From Streptomyces coeruleorubidus (GTDB taxonomy: Bacteria > Actinomycetota > Actinomycetes > Streptomycetales > Streptomycetaceae): a DNA stretch of 64,000 nucleotides. How positions within the stretch are numbered: position 1 is the stretch's first letter; each line of letters opens with the position of its first letter. Both the position numbers and the translations under genes were made by a program. Shown piece by piece: positions 16,685 to 24,310 of this stretch. The notes beneath the pieces are model-generated. The model worked only from the letters and a program-made list of their open reading frames with translations, did no database searches and was not told the origin of the DNA. The stretch covers positions 8,717,001 to 8,781,000 of the forward strand of contig NZ_CP023694.1 of the NCBI RefSeq assembly GCF_008705135.1. Direction: 5' to 3'.

Positions 16685-17685
16685 GAAGTCCTCCTCGCCG
16701 GCGCCGCGTCCGCGAGCCGGGACAGGACGTCCACGGCGATCCCCCGGGCCAGCGGCACCTTGTAGGCGTTGTCGCGCAGCGGCTGCGCCGCGGACAGTTC
16801 CAGGTCGACCGCGTGCTCGAACGCGGCGGCGGTCGGAGCCGCGCCCAGCAGCGCCTCCTCCGCCCGCCGGGCCCGCCACGGCCGGTGCGCCAGCGCCCCG
16901 AAAGCGAGTCCCACGTCGCCGACCACGCCGTCCGACACGCGCAGCACGGCCGCGACGGACGCGAGCGCGAAGGCGTACGAGGCGCGGTCGCGGGCTTTGC
17001 GGTACGCCGACGGCAGCCCGGCCGTGGCGGCCGGCAGCACCACGCCGGTGACGAGTTCGCCCGGGCGGATCTCGGTGTCCCGCTCCGGCCGGTCCCCGGG
17101 CAGCCGGTGGAAGTCGGCCGCCGCGACACTCCGGGCGCCCTCGGGGCCGTACAGCTCCACACGCCCGTCGAGAGCGGCAAGCGCCACCGCCATGTCCGAC
17201 GGATGGGTGGCGATGCAGTACGCGGAGTGCCCGAGCACCGCGTGATCACGGTGGACGCCGTCCCGCGCGCCGCAGCCGCTGCCCGGCTCGCGCTTGTTGC
17301 ACGGCTTCGACAGGTCCTGGAAGTACGGGCACCGGGTGCGCTGGAGCAGGTTGCCGCCGGTCGTCGCCGCGTTGCGCAACTGCCCCGAGGCGCCCGCGAG
17401 CACCGCCTGCGACAGCGCCGGGTACCGGTCGCGCACCAGCGGGTGGGCGGCGAGGTCGCTGTTGCGGACCATCGCCCCGATCCGCAGCGCCCCGTCCGGC
17501 AGTTCCTCCACCGCGTCCAGCGGCAGCCGGGTGACGTCGACGAGGGCGGCGGGCCGCTCGACGCCGAGCTTCATCAGATCGACCAGGTTGGTGCCGCCGC
17601 CGAGGTAACGGGCACCGGCGTGGGAGGCGTACGCGGCGGTCGCCTCCTCGACGCTCCCGGCGCGGACGTAGGCGAACTCCTTCAC
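16681..17685 (-). CDS. FAD-binding subunit of aldehyde/xanthine oxidoreductase (PaoB-like, with extra Cys cluster)
   Basis: The 334-residue protein starts at a GTG that overlaps the preceding stop (GTGA). The FAD-binding PCMH fold shows GARYLGGGTNLVDLMKLGVERP and then NAATTGGNLLQRTRC. Right after this comes a cysteine-rich insertion, CPYFQDLSKPCNKREPGSGC (Cys119, Cys129, Cys138), which in E. coli PaoB/YagS binds an extra [4Fe-4S] cluster. The C-terminal CO-dehydrogenase-flavoprotein domain follows (residues about 225-325). It passes electrons between the 2Fe-2S subunit and the outside acceptor. The insertion places the enzyme with periplasmic-aldehyde-oxidase-type proteins rather than classical xanthine dehydrogenases. 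Confidence 0.92.
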   Translation of the reverse strand: MKEFAYVRAGSVEEATAAYASHAGARYLGGGTNLVDLMKLGVERPAALVDVTRLPLDAVEELPDGALRIGAMVRNSDLAAHPLVRDRYPALSQAVLAGASGQLRNAATTGGNLLQRTRCPYFQDLSKPCNKREPGSGCGARDGVHRDHAVLGHSAYCIATHPSDMAVALAALDGRVELYGPEGARSVAAADFHRLPGDRPERDTEIRPGELVTGVVLPAATAGLPSAYRKARDRASYAFALASVAAVLRVSDGVVGDVGLAFGALAHRPWRARRAEEALLGAAPTAAAFEHAVDLELSAAQPLRDNAYKVPLARGIAVDVLSRLADAAPARRTS

Positions 17686-18212
17686 GGGATCACGTCCTCC
17701 ACGGCCTCGGCGATCCGCGGATACGCGCCGCACCGGCACAGGTTGCCGCTCAGCCGCTCCCGGATCTCCGCCCGGTCCAGTGGCACCGGCTCGGCCGAGG
17801 GCGTCGCCGGGTCGGTGACGTGCGAGGGGTGACCGGCCGCCGCCTCGGCGAGCATGCCGGCCGCGGAGCAGATCTGGCCCGGGGTGCAGTAGCCGCACTG
17901 GAAGGCGTCGCGCTCCAGGAAGGCCCGTTGCAGCGGGTGCGGTTCCTCGCCGTCGTCCGAGAGCCCCTCGACGGTCGTGACCTCACAGCCGTCCAGGGCG
18001 ACCGCGAACAGCAGACAGCTGTTGACGCGCCGCCCGTCGACCAGGACCGTGCACGCGCCACACTGGCCGTGGTCGCAGCCCTTCTTGGCGCCCGTGAGGT
18101 CCAGATCCTCCCGCAGGAGGTCCAGCAGGACCCGCCGGTGGTCGACGGTGAGGGTGTGGGGTTTGCCGTTGACGCGGAGCGTCGTCTCCGAGTGGTGCTG
18201 GTCGTTGTCCAT
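17682..18212 (-). CDS. [2Fe-2S] iron-sulfur subunit of aldehyde/xanthine oxidoreductase (PaoA-like)
   Basis: The 176-residue protein has a plant-ferredoxin-type domain (CDHGQCGACTVLVDGRRVNSC) and a C-terminal helical [2Fe-2S] domain (CGYCTPGQICSA and NLCRCGAYPRI). It is the first gene of the three-subunit operon and carries electrons from the molybdenum site to FAD. The ATG at 18212 (MDNDQHHSE) gives the compact start; an in-frame ATG at 18266 would add 18 residues. No twin-arginine signal is visible in either version, so the complex is probably cytoplasmic, unlike E. coli PaoABC. Confidence 0.92.
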   Translation of the reverse strand: MDNDQHHSETTLRVNGKPHTLTVDHRRVLLDLLREDLDLTGAKKGCDHGQCGACTVLVDGRRVNSCLLFAVALDGCEVTTVEGLSDDGEEPHPLQRAFLERDAFQCGYCTPGQICSAAGMLAEAAAGHPSHVTDPATPSAEPVPLDRAEIRERLSGNLCRCGAYPRIAEAVEDVIP

Positions 18213-18305
18213 GTGGTGGAGGACCTTCCCGGGCGGGCCGTACTGCCGTACGGACCGCGTATCCACCAGACCACGACTGACACGTGCGCCCCGCCAGGAC
18301 GAGCT

Positions 18306-19439
18306 CTAGGGCTCGTCCTGGGACGGGGCCACGGGACGCTGGGTCCTGCCTTTGAAGCGTTCGAACGTGCGTGTGAGCTGTTGCAGTGGAGACGCTACGG
18401 GAGTGTCGGAGGGCCGCTGCCGCTCGGGAGCGGCCTCGGCGGACTCCTGGTAGGCGACCAGAGCCTCGTGGGCGCGTTCGGCCGCCTCCCGGTACAGGTC
18501 ACGTGACTTCGTCATGGCCTCGAGCGCCTCGGCGTACATGGCCACCAACCCGCGCTGTCGCTCCAGCTCCTCCTCGACGGTCAGCAGGTGCCAGTCCTCC
18601 CGCAGCGCGGTGAGGGCGTCCTCGGCGCCGTCGGGCAGCGGTCTCGGCAGCGCGGCGTACCGCCTCACCGCGTCGACGAGGTCGGTGGGTTCCGAGCCGT
18701 CGAGGAAGACCGCGCGGACGGAGAAGTCCTCGGCCTCGTAACCGTCCGGCGCGGGGCGGCCGGGCAGCACCGCGGCACCGCCGCGCGGCACCTGGACCCC
18801 CAGGTCGCGCAGGGCCCAGTTGAGGCCCCGGTGCTGCTGGGGCGCGGCGCGGTGCTCCACCACATGGTGCCGCAGGCCCGGCGGGAGCCACCGCGCCACC
18901 GGCAACCGGCCTCGCTCGTCCGTGGTCATCGCCTCGTGGACGACCACATGGATGTGCCACCCGCCGCGCCCCGCGTTCCTGAACAGGCGCCGCGTCTCCT
19001 TGTCGTCGTGGGGGAGCGGGTTGATCTTCCGCAGGGACAGCTCCGCGGCGCCGTCCCGGTCCCAGGCGATGTCCGGCTCCTCCGGCCAGAACAGCGCGGC
19101 GGGCGACGGCCAGTCGTCGTTCCACGGCTGCTCGGCCTCCGCGACCAGCATCCACTCCTGCCCGCCGTCCGGCCCGGGCGTCACGCCGATCCGGGCCCGC
19201 ACGGGCACCGTCTCGTCGACCCGCCAGCGGGCTTCGAAGACCCGCTCCGCCGGGGCGGCCTCGGCCCCGGCCTCGCTCTCGACCTCGGGCAACTCCAGAA
19301 AGTCGTCGATGGCCCGACTTCGCTTGCGCTCCTCCAGTGAGCGCCGGAGCACGTCTACCGCGGCGCCTTCGGCATGGCGGCCGCGAGCCAGCCACACCGT
19401 GGTGGGAGTCATGGGGCGGACGGAGGAGGAGGTCGGCAT
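18306..19439 (-). CDS. Hypothetical protein with C-terminal helical/coiled-coil region
   Basis: The 377-residue soluble protein has no family I recognise. Residues about 1-260 are a mixed alpha/beta region with several Trp-rich stretches (EQPWNDDWPSPAALFWPEEPD, then GGWHIHVVVHEA). Residues about 275-345 are charged and helical (EELERQRGLVAMYAEALEAM, RDLYREAAERAHEALVAY), likely a coiled coil, before a Pro/Arg tail. The start is uncertain: ATGs at 19439 and 19412 are both in frame and neither has a strong ribosome binding site. It is alone between the oxidoreductase operon and the decay zone. Confidence 0.65.
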   Translation of the reverse strand: MPTSSSVRPMTPTTVWLARGRHAEGAAVDVLRRSLEERKRSRAIDDFLELPEVESEAGAEAAPAERVFEARWRVDETVPVRARIGVTPGPDGGQEWMLVAEAEQPWNDDWPSPAALFWPEEPDIAWDRDGAAELSLRKINPLPHDDKETRRLFRNAGRGGWHIHVVVHEAMTTDERGRLPVARWLPPGLRHHVVEHRAAPQQHRGLNWALRDLGVQVPRGGAAVLPGRPAPDGYEAEDFSVRAVFLDGSEPTDLVDAVRRYAALPRPLPDGAEDALTALREDWHLLTVEEELERQRGLVAMYAEALEAMTKSRDLYREAAERAHEALVAYQESAEAAPERQRPSDTPVASPLQQLTRTFERFKGRTQRPVAPSQDEP

Positions 19440-19657
19440 GGGTCCAACTGTGAACGGGGGCAGATGCGCCTGTCAGTATCGTCGCCGCAGGCCGACGGGC
19501 ATAACCCGGGGTCACACACGGGGCAGCGCCCTGCGGCGCACGGTGGCGCCAGGGGGCAGTACCGGGTGCGCGGAGGCGCGCGGCGCGCACGGGGTGTGAG
19601 CGCCGCGCGCACACCGGCGGATCACACTCGTGGCCCCACCGGCACCCGGTCCCGACA

Positions 19658-19915
19658 ATGGTCCGCACGAGCAGGGCCCGCCCACCATCCGCATCGGGGC
19701 GGGTCCTGCTTGCTTGGATCTCGCTGCTGGGGATCGTCGGCCGGTCGGCGACGCAGCAGGTGGTGGACAACATCCAGAAGCTCGCTCCCGGCGCGGCACC
19801 GAACGTGAAGGTCCGTGGCTTCTGCTGGATCACGCCGGGCAGGGAGATGAACCGTCAGCGTGCTCTCGGGGGCGGGCACCCGGCCGAGGACGATCGCCGC
19901 CGCTCTGCGTCCTGA
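19658..19915 (+). pseudogene. Internally deleted YihY/BrkB-family paralogue
   Basis: An 85-codon frame joins three short blocks that are far apart in the intact YihY-family gene just downstream: SLLGIVGRSATQQVVDNIQK, then PNVKVRGFCWITPG, then EMNRQRALGGG. In the intact protein these match SLLGIAGQSATQQVLDNLQK, PNVKGRGFRWVTPG and EMARQRAVAGG, separated by about 165 and 45 residues. All three remain in one frame, so two large in-frame deletions removed the membrane core. It cannot work as the parent does. Confidence 0.85.
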
Positions 19916-20015
19916 GCGACGCGCAAATACCTCGGCAACTCGCTGACTTGACCGATCCGGACGGATGCAGGGCGTGGGTGGGTATGCCGAGTGCGCGCCC
20001 GGATACCCGCCCGTC

Positions 20016-21071
20016 ATGGCACGGAACGTCACGACGCGGAAGCTGGGCCGGTACGACGCGACCGGCCAGGACACCGAGCCCGGGCGCGAGGGGGGTGCGG
20101 GGCCGGACGAGCAGGTGGAGCGGCGGGCCCCGGACGAGCCGACGCAGTTGCCCGGGCGCTCCTGGCGGGCGGTGCTGAAAGGCACCGTCAAGGAGTTCAA
20201 GGACGATGAACTGGCCGACCGGGCCGCGGCGCTGACCTACTACGGGGTTCTCTCCCTCTTCCCGGCGCTGCTGGTGCTCGTGTCGCTGCTCGGGATCGCC
20301 GGCCAGTCGGCGACGCAGCAAGTGCTGGACAACCTGCAGAAACTCACCCCTGGATCGGCCCGCGACGTCATCCGCGATGCCGTGACGCAGCTGCAGGGCA
20401 ACGCTGGTATCGGCTCGGTGGTGGCGATCGTGGGTCTAGTGGTGGCGGTGTGGTCGGCATCCGGCTACGTCGCGGCCTTCATCCGTACGGCCAACGCCGT
20501 GTACGACACGCCGGAGGGACGGCCGGTGTGGAAGGTGCTGCCCGTGCGGCTGGGAGTGACGGTGGCGCTGCTGGTGCTGGCGGTGGTCAGCGCTCTGATC
20601 GTGGTGTTCACCGGTGGCCTGGCACAGCAGGCAGGTGCGGTTCTGGGGGTCGGGGACACGGCGCTGACCGTGTGGTCCATCGCGAAGTGGCCGGTCCTGG
20701 TCGTGCTGGTCACGATCATGATTGCGATCATGTTCTGGGCAACACCGAACGTGAAGGGCCGCGGCTTCAGGTGGGTCACGCCGGGCAGTTTCCTGGCCCT
20801 GGTGATCTGGGCGATCGCGTCGGCCGGATTCGCGTTCTACGTGGCCAACTTCGCTTCCTACAACAAGACCTACGGCACCCTCGCCGGGGTGATCGTCTTC
20901 CTGGTGTGGCTGTGGATCAGCAACATCGCGGTCCTGCTCGGCCTGGAGTTCGACGCGGAGATGGCCCGCCAGCGTGCCGTCGCCGGCGGTCTGCCCGAGG
21001 ATGAAGAGCCCTATGTCCCGCCCCGCGACACCCGTGCGTGGAGCGAGGAAGACCGGCGCCGTCTCGAATGA
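20016..21071 (+). CDS. YihY/virulence factor BrkB family (UPF0761) membrane protein
   Basis: The 351-residue inner-membrane protein has a charged cytoplasmic N-terminus (about 1-55) followed by the family core. The core starts with FKDDELADRAAALTYYGVLSLFPALLVLVSLLG and continues with WSASGYVAAFIRTANAVYD and TPNVKGRGFRWVTPGSFLA. About six membrane helices fall between residues 75 and 320, and the acidic tail has EDEEPYVPPRDTRAW. The start is uncertain: ATG 20016 (MARNVTTRK) is preferred, with ATG 19965 in frame. It leads a plus-strand run (PAP2 phosphatase, holin-like remnant, DUF3618) often seen together in Streptomyces. No transport substrate is established for the family. Confidence 0.9.
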   Translation: MARNVTTRKLGRYDATGQDTEPGREGGAGPDEQVERRAPDEPTQLPGRSWRAVLKGTVKEFKDDELADRAAALTYYGVLSLFPALLVLVSLLGIAGQSATQQVLDNLQKLTPGSARDVIRDAVTQLQGNAGIGSVVAIVGLVVAVWSASGYVAAFIRTANAVYDTPEGRPVWKVLPVRLGVTVALLVLAVVSALIVVFTGGLAQQAGAVLGVGDTALTVWSIAKWPVLVVLVTIMIAIMFWATPNVKGRGFRWVTPGSFLALVIWAIASAGFAFYVANFASYNKTYGTLAGVIVFLVWLWISNIAVLLGLEFDAEMARQRAVAGGLPEDEEPYVPPRDTRAWSEEDRRRLE

Positions 21072-21128
21072 GGTCAGGTTTCCGCCGAGGGCGAGTTAGG
21101 CGCTGCTCGGAGAGGGAAGTCGCAGGTC

Positions 21129-21674
21129 ATGGGAGTGCTGACGGATCTTCGTGAGCGAGATCACCGGGTGACGCGGTGGGTGGCGTCGTGGCGGTCGGGC
21201 TGCGTTCGGCGGGTCCTGCCGGCGGTGGAGGAGACGGCCGAGCACACCAAGCTGTGGTGGGGCGCCGCCGTCGCCCTGTCCGCCACCGGGTGGCGGGGGC
21301 GCAGGGCCGCGACCGTCGGCCTGGCGAGCATGGCCATGGCGGAACTGGCCTCGAACTGCGTACTCAAGCGCGTGTGGCATCGGCGTCGGCCGCCGAAGGA
21401 GTGGATCTCGCACGAGGATGTCCATGAGCGACCCGACTCTTCGTCCTTCCCCTCCGGGCACACCGCCGCGGGGGTGGCGTTCAGTGCCGCCGTGGCAGCG
21501 GTGTGGCCGTGGGTGGGCGCGGTTTGTGCGGTGCCGGCCGTCATGGTGGCCGCCGAACGCGTGCACACGGGTGCCCATTACCCCTCCGACGTCGCGGTCG
21601 GTGCCACGACCGGTCTGGCCGCGGCGGCCTTGGTCCGTCGTGTCCCCCGCCTGGCACGCCGACTGCTGCGCTGA
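21129..21674 (+). CDS. PAP2-superfamily phosphatase
   Basis: The 181-residue membrane protein carries the three acid-phosphatase motifs: KRVWHRRRPP (C1), SSSFPSGHTA (C2, catalytic His), and R-V-HTGAHYPSDV (C3). Hydrophobic segments surround the motifs. The predicted role is hydrolysis of a lipid phosphate or pyrophosphate at the membrane, such as phosphatidate or undecaprenyl pyrophosphate. It lies 58 bp after the YihY-family gene and is probably co-transcribed. Confidence 0.92.
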   Translation: MGVLTDLRERDHRVTRWVASWRSGCVRRVLPAVEETAEHTKLWWGAAVALSATGWRGRRAATVGLASMAMAELASNCVLKRVWHRRRPPKEWISHEDVHERPDSSSFPSGHTAAGVAFSAAVAAVWPWVGAVCAVPAVMVAAERVHTGAHYPSDVAVGATTGLAAAALVRRVPRLARRLLR

Positions 21675-21761
21675 CGGGCACGAGCCACCCGATTGCCGGA
21701 GATCCGCTGGATGGCGTACTCGCGTCCGGGTACCCGGGAGACGGGCTGGCCCAGGCGGACA

Positions 21762-22057
21762 TGAAGGAGAAGGGGAAGCGCTACGGCAAGGGCGGGGCCT
21801 TTTCGGCGGTCGGTCTGGTCGGCTTCCTGACGCTGCAGGCCCTGGCCGCCACCGCCATCGCAGCCCTGGCTGTCCCCCTCCCGGTGTGGGCCGCGGCCCT
21901 GATCGTCAGAAACCCTCGGCGTGATCACCGCCGTGCCGGCGTTGACGGGCACGAAGGAGGTCACCAGGCCGCTTCACCGGCACCCGAGCAGACCATCGAG
22001 ACCATCGACAGCGTCAAGGCCGACTTGGCCGAGATCAAGGAGAGTGCACAGCGATGA
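21762..22057 (+). pseudogene. Damaged phage-holin-family (DUF1469-like) gene
   Basis: The frame holds the middle and end of a holin-3-like protein common next to DUF3618 genes: MKEKGKRYGKGG, a hydrophobic helix pair (VGLVGFLTLQALAATAIAALAVPLPVWAAALIV), and the tail PEQTIETIDSVKADLAEIKE. Two defects are visible. The usual N-terminal amphipathic part before MKEKGKR is missing. After AALIV the family sequence (GVITAVPALTGTKEVTR) continues in another frame, then returns to the first frame at ASPAPEQTIE. So there is an N-terminal loss and two compensating shifts. A short translated protein with two helices remains possible. Confidence 0.65.
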
Positions 22058-22533
22058 CCCAGCCGCCTCACGACGAGCCCACCGCCTCGAGCCCCGAGCA
22101 GTTGCAGGAGCAGGTCGAGCAGACCCGCCAGGAACTCGGGGAGACCGTCGAGGAACTGGCTGTCAAAACGGATGTCAAGGCCCGTACACAGGAGAAGGCG
22201 ACCGCTGTGAAGAAGCAGGTGGGCGTGCTGACGGAGCAGGCGGGCGCCAAGGCCGCGGAGTTGACCGGGCAGGTCAAGGTGAAGGCCGCCGAGGCTACGC
22301 ACCTGGTGCAGGACAAGCTGCCCGACCCGGTCAAGGACAAGGCCACGGCAGCCGCCGAGCAGGTGAAAGCCAAGGCCGGACAGGCCGGTCAGGTGTGGCA
22401 GGACAAGGCACCCGAACCGGTCCGCGCCAAGGCGCAGCAAGGTGCCCGGGCCGCCCGCGCCAACGGCACCGTACTGATAGCCATCGGCAGCGTGGCCGTG
22501 GCCGCGTGGCTGCTGCGCCGAGGCAGGAGGTAG
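22054..22533 (+). CDS. DUF3618 family protein
   Basis: The 159-residue protein starts at an ATG that overlaps the holin remnant's stop (ATGA). Its N-terminal SSPEQLQEQVEQTRQELGETVEELAVKTDVKAR is the DUF3618 signature. A long Lys/Ala/Glu amphipathic helix region follows (LEA/apolipoprotein-like repeats of AEQVKAKAGQ type), and a single C-terminal membrane helix (GTVLIAIGSVAVAAWLLRRG) ends the protein. It is likely membrane-anchored with a cytoplasmic coiled coil. Its genetic partners, the holin-like and DUF4235 genes, are both damaged here. Confidence 0.88.
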   Translation: MTQPPHDEPTASSPEQLQEQVEQTRQELGETVEELAVKTDVKARTQEKATAVKKQVGVLTEQAGAKAAELTGQVKVKAAEATHLVQDKLPDPVKDKATAAAEQVKAKAGQAGQVWQDKAPEPVRAKAQQGARAARANGTVLIAIGSVAVAAWLLRRGRR

Positions 22534-22535
22534 CA

Positions 22536-22688
22536 GTGAAGGCATCCAAAGTCGCCTGCAAGCCAGTCGGCCTGGCGTTCGGCGTGGCTCAGCGGCGTGC
22601 CCGCCGACGGGCTGTTCGGCCAAAGCCGGCCGTCGACCGGGCGGGAGCCGTCGGCACCCGTAGCCTGACCGGAACCCGGCCCGGCTGA
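22536..22688 (+). pseudogene. Internally deleted DUF4235 gene
   Basis: A 50-codon frame starts at GTG 22536 right after the DUF3618 stop. It begins with the DUF4235 N-terminus (KASKVACKPVGLAFGV) and ends with its usual C-terminus (VDRAGAVGTRSLTGTRPG), joined by a short basic stretch. The central membrane part of the normal 80-90-residue protein is gone, but the frame is kept. Confidence 0.7.
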
Positions 22689-22762
22689 TCCACCTTCTAC
22701 CGGCGGCGCCCCGCCCTTCCGGGCGTGGGCGCCGGGGCGAGGCCCGCTCGGGGCCCGGGCCG

Positions 22763-22936
22763 GTGAGCCGAGTCGTGGACCGTCTGTGTCCGCTGTTGGC
22801 ATGGACGACAACGCCACCTGCTGATCGCGTCGGCCGGCACGGCTTGGAGATCGTCAAGGCCGTCACCCAGAACCTCGACATCCAGCGGGAGCCGGTCACG
22901 CCCCACGTCGACGCCACCGTTCGCGTTCTGCCGTAG
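22763..22936 (+). pseudogene. Probable internally deleted ATP-binding (HATPase/RsbW-like) remnant
   Basis: A 57-codon frame ends with GRHGLEIVKAVTQNLDIQRE and a VRVLP tail, resembling the C-terminal G2-box half of RsbW-like regulatory ATPases. Before it are only about 23 residues (VSRVVDRLCPLLAWTT). The N- and G1-box regions are absent. The resemblance is short, so this call is tentative. Confidence 0.4.
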
Positions 22937-23042
22937 CGGTCGGTCGCGCTCCCGTGCGGCGCTTCGCAGGGCGGTGACCAGCTGCCGGGAAGGCGGAGTT
23001 CGCCGTGGACTTCGCCGGGTCAGCTCCGAGTTGACCCCGACG

Positions 23043-23328
23043 TCAGCGGCTGTCCTCTCCAGCGGGCGGGGCCGGGGCGGTCTCGCGCACGACCACGTAG
23101 ACCGCGTGCACGGTGAGTATGCGCTCGATCTCGTCGATGATCGGGCGAAGCGGATCTGAGCGGGACGAGCCAGGCAAGGCCGGCCAGCGCCGCGAAGACA
23201 AGGGACGGCAGCATCCGCGGTAGTACGTGATCGACGAAGCCGTACCCCTCGATCATGGTGGGCGTACCCCGCCGGACGAACCAGTGCTCGGTCCGGCGCA
23301 GCACCGCTTCGGACACTCTGAACGGCAT
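23043..23328 (-). pseudogene. Possible frameshifted small membrane-protein gene
   Basis: A frame from ATG 23328 encodes a convincing protein start (MPFRVSEAVLRRTEHWFVRR, then a hydrophobic helix LPSLVFAALAGLAWLVPL). Its character is lost near 23160. A second frame from about there reads RPIIDEIERILTVHAVYVVV and ends at a TGA at 23043. The two halves make one plausible protein if a single frameshift near 23155-23165 is assumed. I do not recognise the family. Confidence 0.4.
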
Positions 23329-23346
23329 GGCCGGTCGTCCCCCCGA

Positions 23347-23424
23347 TCACTGCGTGACGGGCCCTCTGAGCAGCACACGCCGGCACAGCTCCCACAGCTC
23401 GTCCGGCACCAGCCGCTCAGCCAT
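23347..23424 (-). mobile_element. IS5-type transposase 5' remnant
   Basis: A short frame starting MAERLVPDELWELCRRVL matches the N-terminus typical of streptomycete IS5-family transposases (MVERLVPDELWEL...). It ends at a stop after 25 residues. No catalytic region or terminal repeats remain nearby. Confidence 0.65.
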
Positions 23425-23469
23425 CCCCGGCACGAGCAGCCGCCTACCCCAGCCGGACGACATGACCTC

Positions 23470-24297
23470 TTAAACGTCGGACGAGCTCGCGTCCGACTCC
23501 TGAGGCTGTGGTTCCGTCCGCTCCGCTGCCGTCTGCTCCATCTGAAGGCGTCGTTGTTCCATATCGTCCGCCGTCGTCGCCGTCCGGTGGACGTCGGCGA
23601 AGGTGAGGAGGAAGGCGAGCAGTTCGTCGCGGGCGGCCAACCCCTCGGCGCCGGGGCGGGACAGGGCTTCGCGCAGAGCGTCCTGAAGGGTGTCTCGGAC
23701 GTGAGGCCAGGGGCCGACGCTGGGCTGTGCACTGCTCAGGTGCCGGGAGAGGACCCCTGCCAGACGCACCGTGTCGCCGTCGAGCCAGTCAGTCCACGGG
23801 CCGATCATCGACACGGTGTGGTGGAGGGCGCTCACGGTGGCGGCGGGGAGCGTCACCCGCACCGGATCCTCGGCATCCAGCGCCTCGATCAGTGCGGTGA
23901 CCGGTGTGGCCTTCTCCGGCCACGGAAGGCGGGCCTGCATCGCGTCCAGGGCCCGCCGTATCTCGCCCACCTCCGCCAAGGGCAGGGCAATGGTGAGGTT
24001 TTGCGGCGGCCCGGGCCGCTCGTGGTCCTTCTCCCGCCGGCGCGATCGTGGGTAGGAAGGCGAGCTCCAGCCCATCACGTCGAACTCGTCGCCCGCCTCG
24101 GGGGCGCGACAGGGCGCCGGTGACGTGCGGTCGTAGCCTTTCTCGGCGAGGCATCGGTCGATCTCGTCCCACGTCGGCGCGTCGTCGCCGGACGAGAGGC
24201 GCACTACCCGCCACCCCTGTGCGTAGGTGATCTGGAGGCTCCACGCACGCCCTGCCTCCAGCCGTGCCCTGCCCGGGAGTTTCGTCGCCAGCACCAC
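23470..24297 (-). CDS. Hypothetical protein paired with a DUF6236 gene
   Basis: The 275-residue soluble protein starts at GTG 24297, nine bases after GAGGGG, and lies 13 bp downstream of the DUF6236 gene, so the two form an operon. Residues about 1-60 contain WSLQITYAQGWRVVRLSSG and DEIDRCLAEKGYDR. Residues about 95-235 are mainly helical (LPLAEVGEIRRALDAM, DTVRLAGVLSRHL, DELLAFLLTFADVHR). The tail is acidic and disordered. I do not recognise the family. Confidence 0.7.
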   Translation of the reverse strand: MVLATKLPGRARLEAGRAWSLQITYAQGWRVVRLSSGDDAPTWDEIDRCLAEKGYDRTSPAPCRAPEAGDEFDVMGWSSPSYPRSRRREKDHERPGPPQNLTIALPLAEVGEIRRALDAMQARLPWPEKATPVTALIEALDAEDPVRVTLPAATVSALHHTVSMIGPWTDWLDGDTVRLAGVLSRHLSSAQPSVGPWPHVRDTLQDALREALSRPGAEGLAARDELLAFLLTFADVHRTATTADDMEQRRLQMEQTAAERTEPQPQESDASSSDV

Positions 24298-24310
24298 GGT
24301 GATGTTCCCC

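Noticed and set aside
19989..20016. Fusion of the YihY remnant with the intact YihY gene
   Set aside because: They are in different frames with a stop between them at 19913-19915, and the intact gene has its own start.
22697..23395. 232-codon minus-strand gene
   Set aside because: Its composition is shadow-like; shorter frames in the same area (23043-23328 and 23347-23424) explain the protein-like parts better.
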